A stretch of DNA of 5,174 nucleotides from an uncultured Lachnospiraceae bacterium (GTDB lineage: Bacteria > Bacillota > Clostridia > Lachnospirales > Lachnospiraceae). The notes below the pieces were generated by a model. It was not told where the DNA came from. It saw only the letters and a program-made list of their open reading frames with translations, and did not search any database. Location of the stretch: the NCBI GenBank assembly GCA_900554925.1, contig USJG01000158.1:1-5174 (forward strand), in the 5' to 3' direction. Of the stretch, positions 4,726 to 5,174 are shown piece after piece. The translations under genes and the position numbers were made by a program. How positions within the stretch are numbered: position 1 is the stretch's first letter; the number at the start of each line of letters is the position of its first letter.

Positions 4726-5174
4726 TTAGGGGCGTTTATTCAGCAAACTTTTATTTTCCATCCGTATCTGTCTGATGATGGATTTTTCCTGATTATCAAT
4801 ATGTATACTGGCCGCTCTTGCCGCCCGCTCTTTGTCCCGGCTGGCAATGCTCTCATAAATTTCCCGGTGCTCCTCCACCAGCATATCATGTTGACTTTCC
4901 TCTTTAATATACACAAACCGGTATCTGTACATCTGCTCCGACAGATTGTTCACAAGCTGCTGCAGGCGCTTATTTCCTGTGGCTGCCACGATAATGTCAT
5001 GCAGTTCCACATCTGCTTTGGCAATCACCGAAGCGTCCTTTCCCTTTGTGGCTTTTTCAAATGCCAGACAGGCTTCGTAAAGTTTTCTGGTATCCTCCTG
5101 GGTGATCCTGTCACAGGCAAGCTCTACGCTTAAAGCGTCCAGTGCGCGCCGCACCTCCAGCACATCCTTTAAGC
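4726..5174 (-). CDS. GntR-family (FadR-type) transcriptional regulator, FCD domain only (N-terminus outside window)
   Basis: The reading frame enters from the right edge and runs leftwards for 148 codons to a TAA at 4726. What is visible is a nearly complete FCD domain, the all-helical effector module of FadR-subfamily GntR regulators. Counting from the GTG at 5163 as residue 1, it begins with LEVRRALDALSVELA (2-16), which commonly opens FCD domains. The metal- and ligand-binding set is present: Asp51 and His55 (DVELHDII), His99 (EEHREIYESI) and His121 (HIDNQ). These residues usually bind a divalent metal that contacts a carboxylate effector such as a sugar acid or organic acid; the effector cannot be told from this sequence. 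The winged-helix DNA-binding domain lies beyond 5174. The internal GTG is not the true start, because the domain and frame continue upstream. The target operon is unknown; murI need not be a target. Confidence 0.92.
   Translation of the reverse strand, partial: LKDVLEVRRALDALSVELACDRITQEDTRKLYEACLAFEKATKGKDASVIAKADVELHDIIVAATGNKRLQQLVNNLSEQMYRYRFVYIKEESQHDMLVEEHREIYESIASRDKERAARAASIHIDNQEKSIIRQIRMENKSLLNKRP

Noticed and set aside
1..5174. CRISPR arrays, tRNA or rRNA genes, phage or toxin-antitoxin systems
   Set aside because: I saw no regularly spaced repeats, RNA-gene signatures or relevant protein families on either strand.

Overview
The window looks like a chromosomal stretch from a Gram-positive anaerobe of the Clostridia, most likely Lachnospiraceae. 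This rests on a glutamate racemase followed directly by a DUF1934 gene, a PcsB-like secreted coiled-coil protein, a lipoprotein built like trigger factor, and AGGAGG-type ribosome binding sites. The placement comes from gene content and style, not from a database match. Both ends of the window cut through genes.

Left part (1-2317, minus strand): a trigger-factor-like FKBP prolyl isomerase lipoprotein (936-2069) lies upstream of a PcsB/EnvC-type murein hydrolase or hydrolase activator (855 to beyond the left edge). They are 80 bp apart with no convincing terminator between them. Together they read as a cell-envelope operon: a membrane-anchored foldase outside the cell and a secreted peptidoglycan-remodelling protein that could be its client. 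The foldase gene has a good sigma-A-type promoter and a leader of about 115 nt with a compound stem-loop.

Middle (2191-2851): a second promoter points the other way, its -35 box 9 bp from the -35 of the foldase promoter. It drives a monocistronic gene for a 158-residue single-pass membrane protein of unknown function, which ends in a strong intrinsic terminator (2823-2851).

Right part (2946-5174, minus strand): in transcription order there is a GntR/FadR-type regulator (only its FCD ligand domain is inside the window), a small acidic single-pass membrane protein of 83 residues, a structured repeat-like element of about 170 bp (4232-4400), murI (glutamate racemase, D-glutamate supply for peptidoglycan) and a DUF1934 (YwiB-like) protein. 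murI and the DUF1934 gene are 7 bp apart and surely cotranscribed.

The most unusual item is the 4232-4400 element. It has perfect 9-bp inverted termini, the right one sitting exactly in the loop of another hairpin, next to a perfect 16-bp stem. It abuts the murI ribosome binding site and is open in frame with murI, so automatic start calling would wrongly add 38 residues to the protein. It could be a dispersed palindromic repeat (MITE/REP-like), a cis-acting RNA structure controlling murI, or both.
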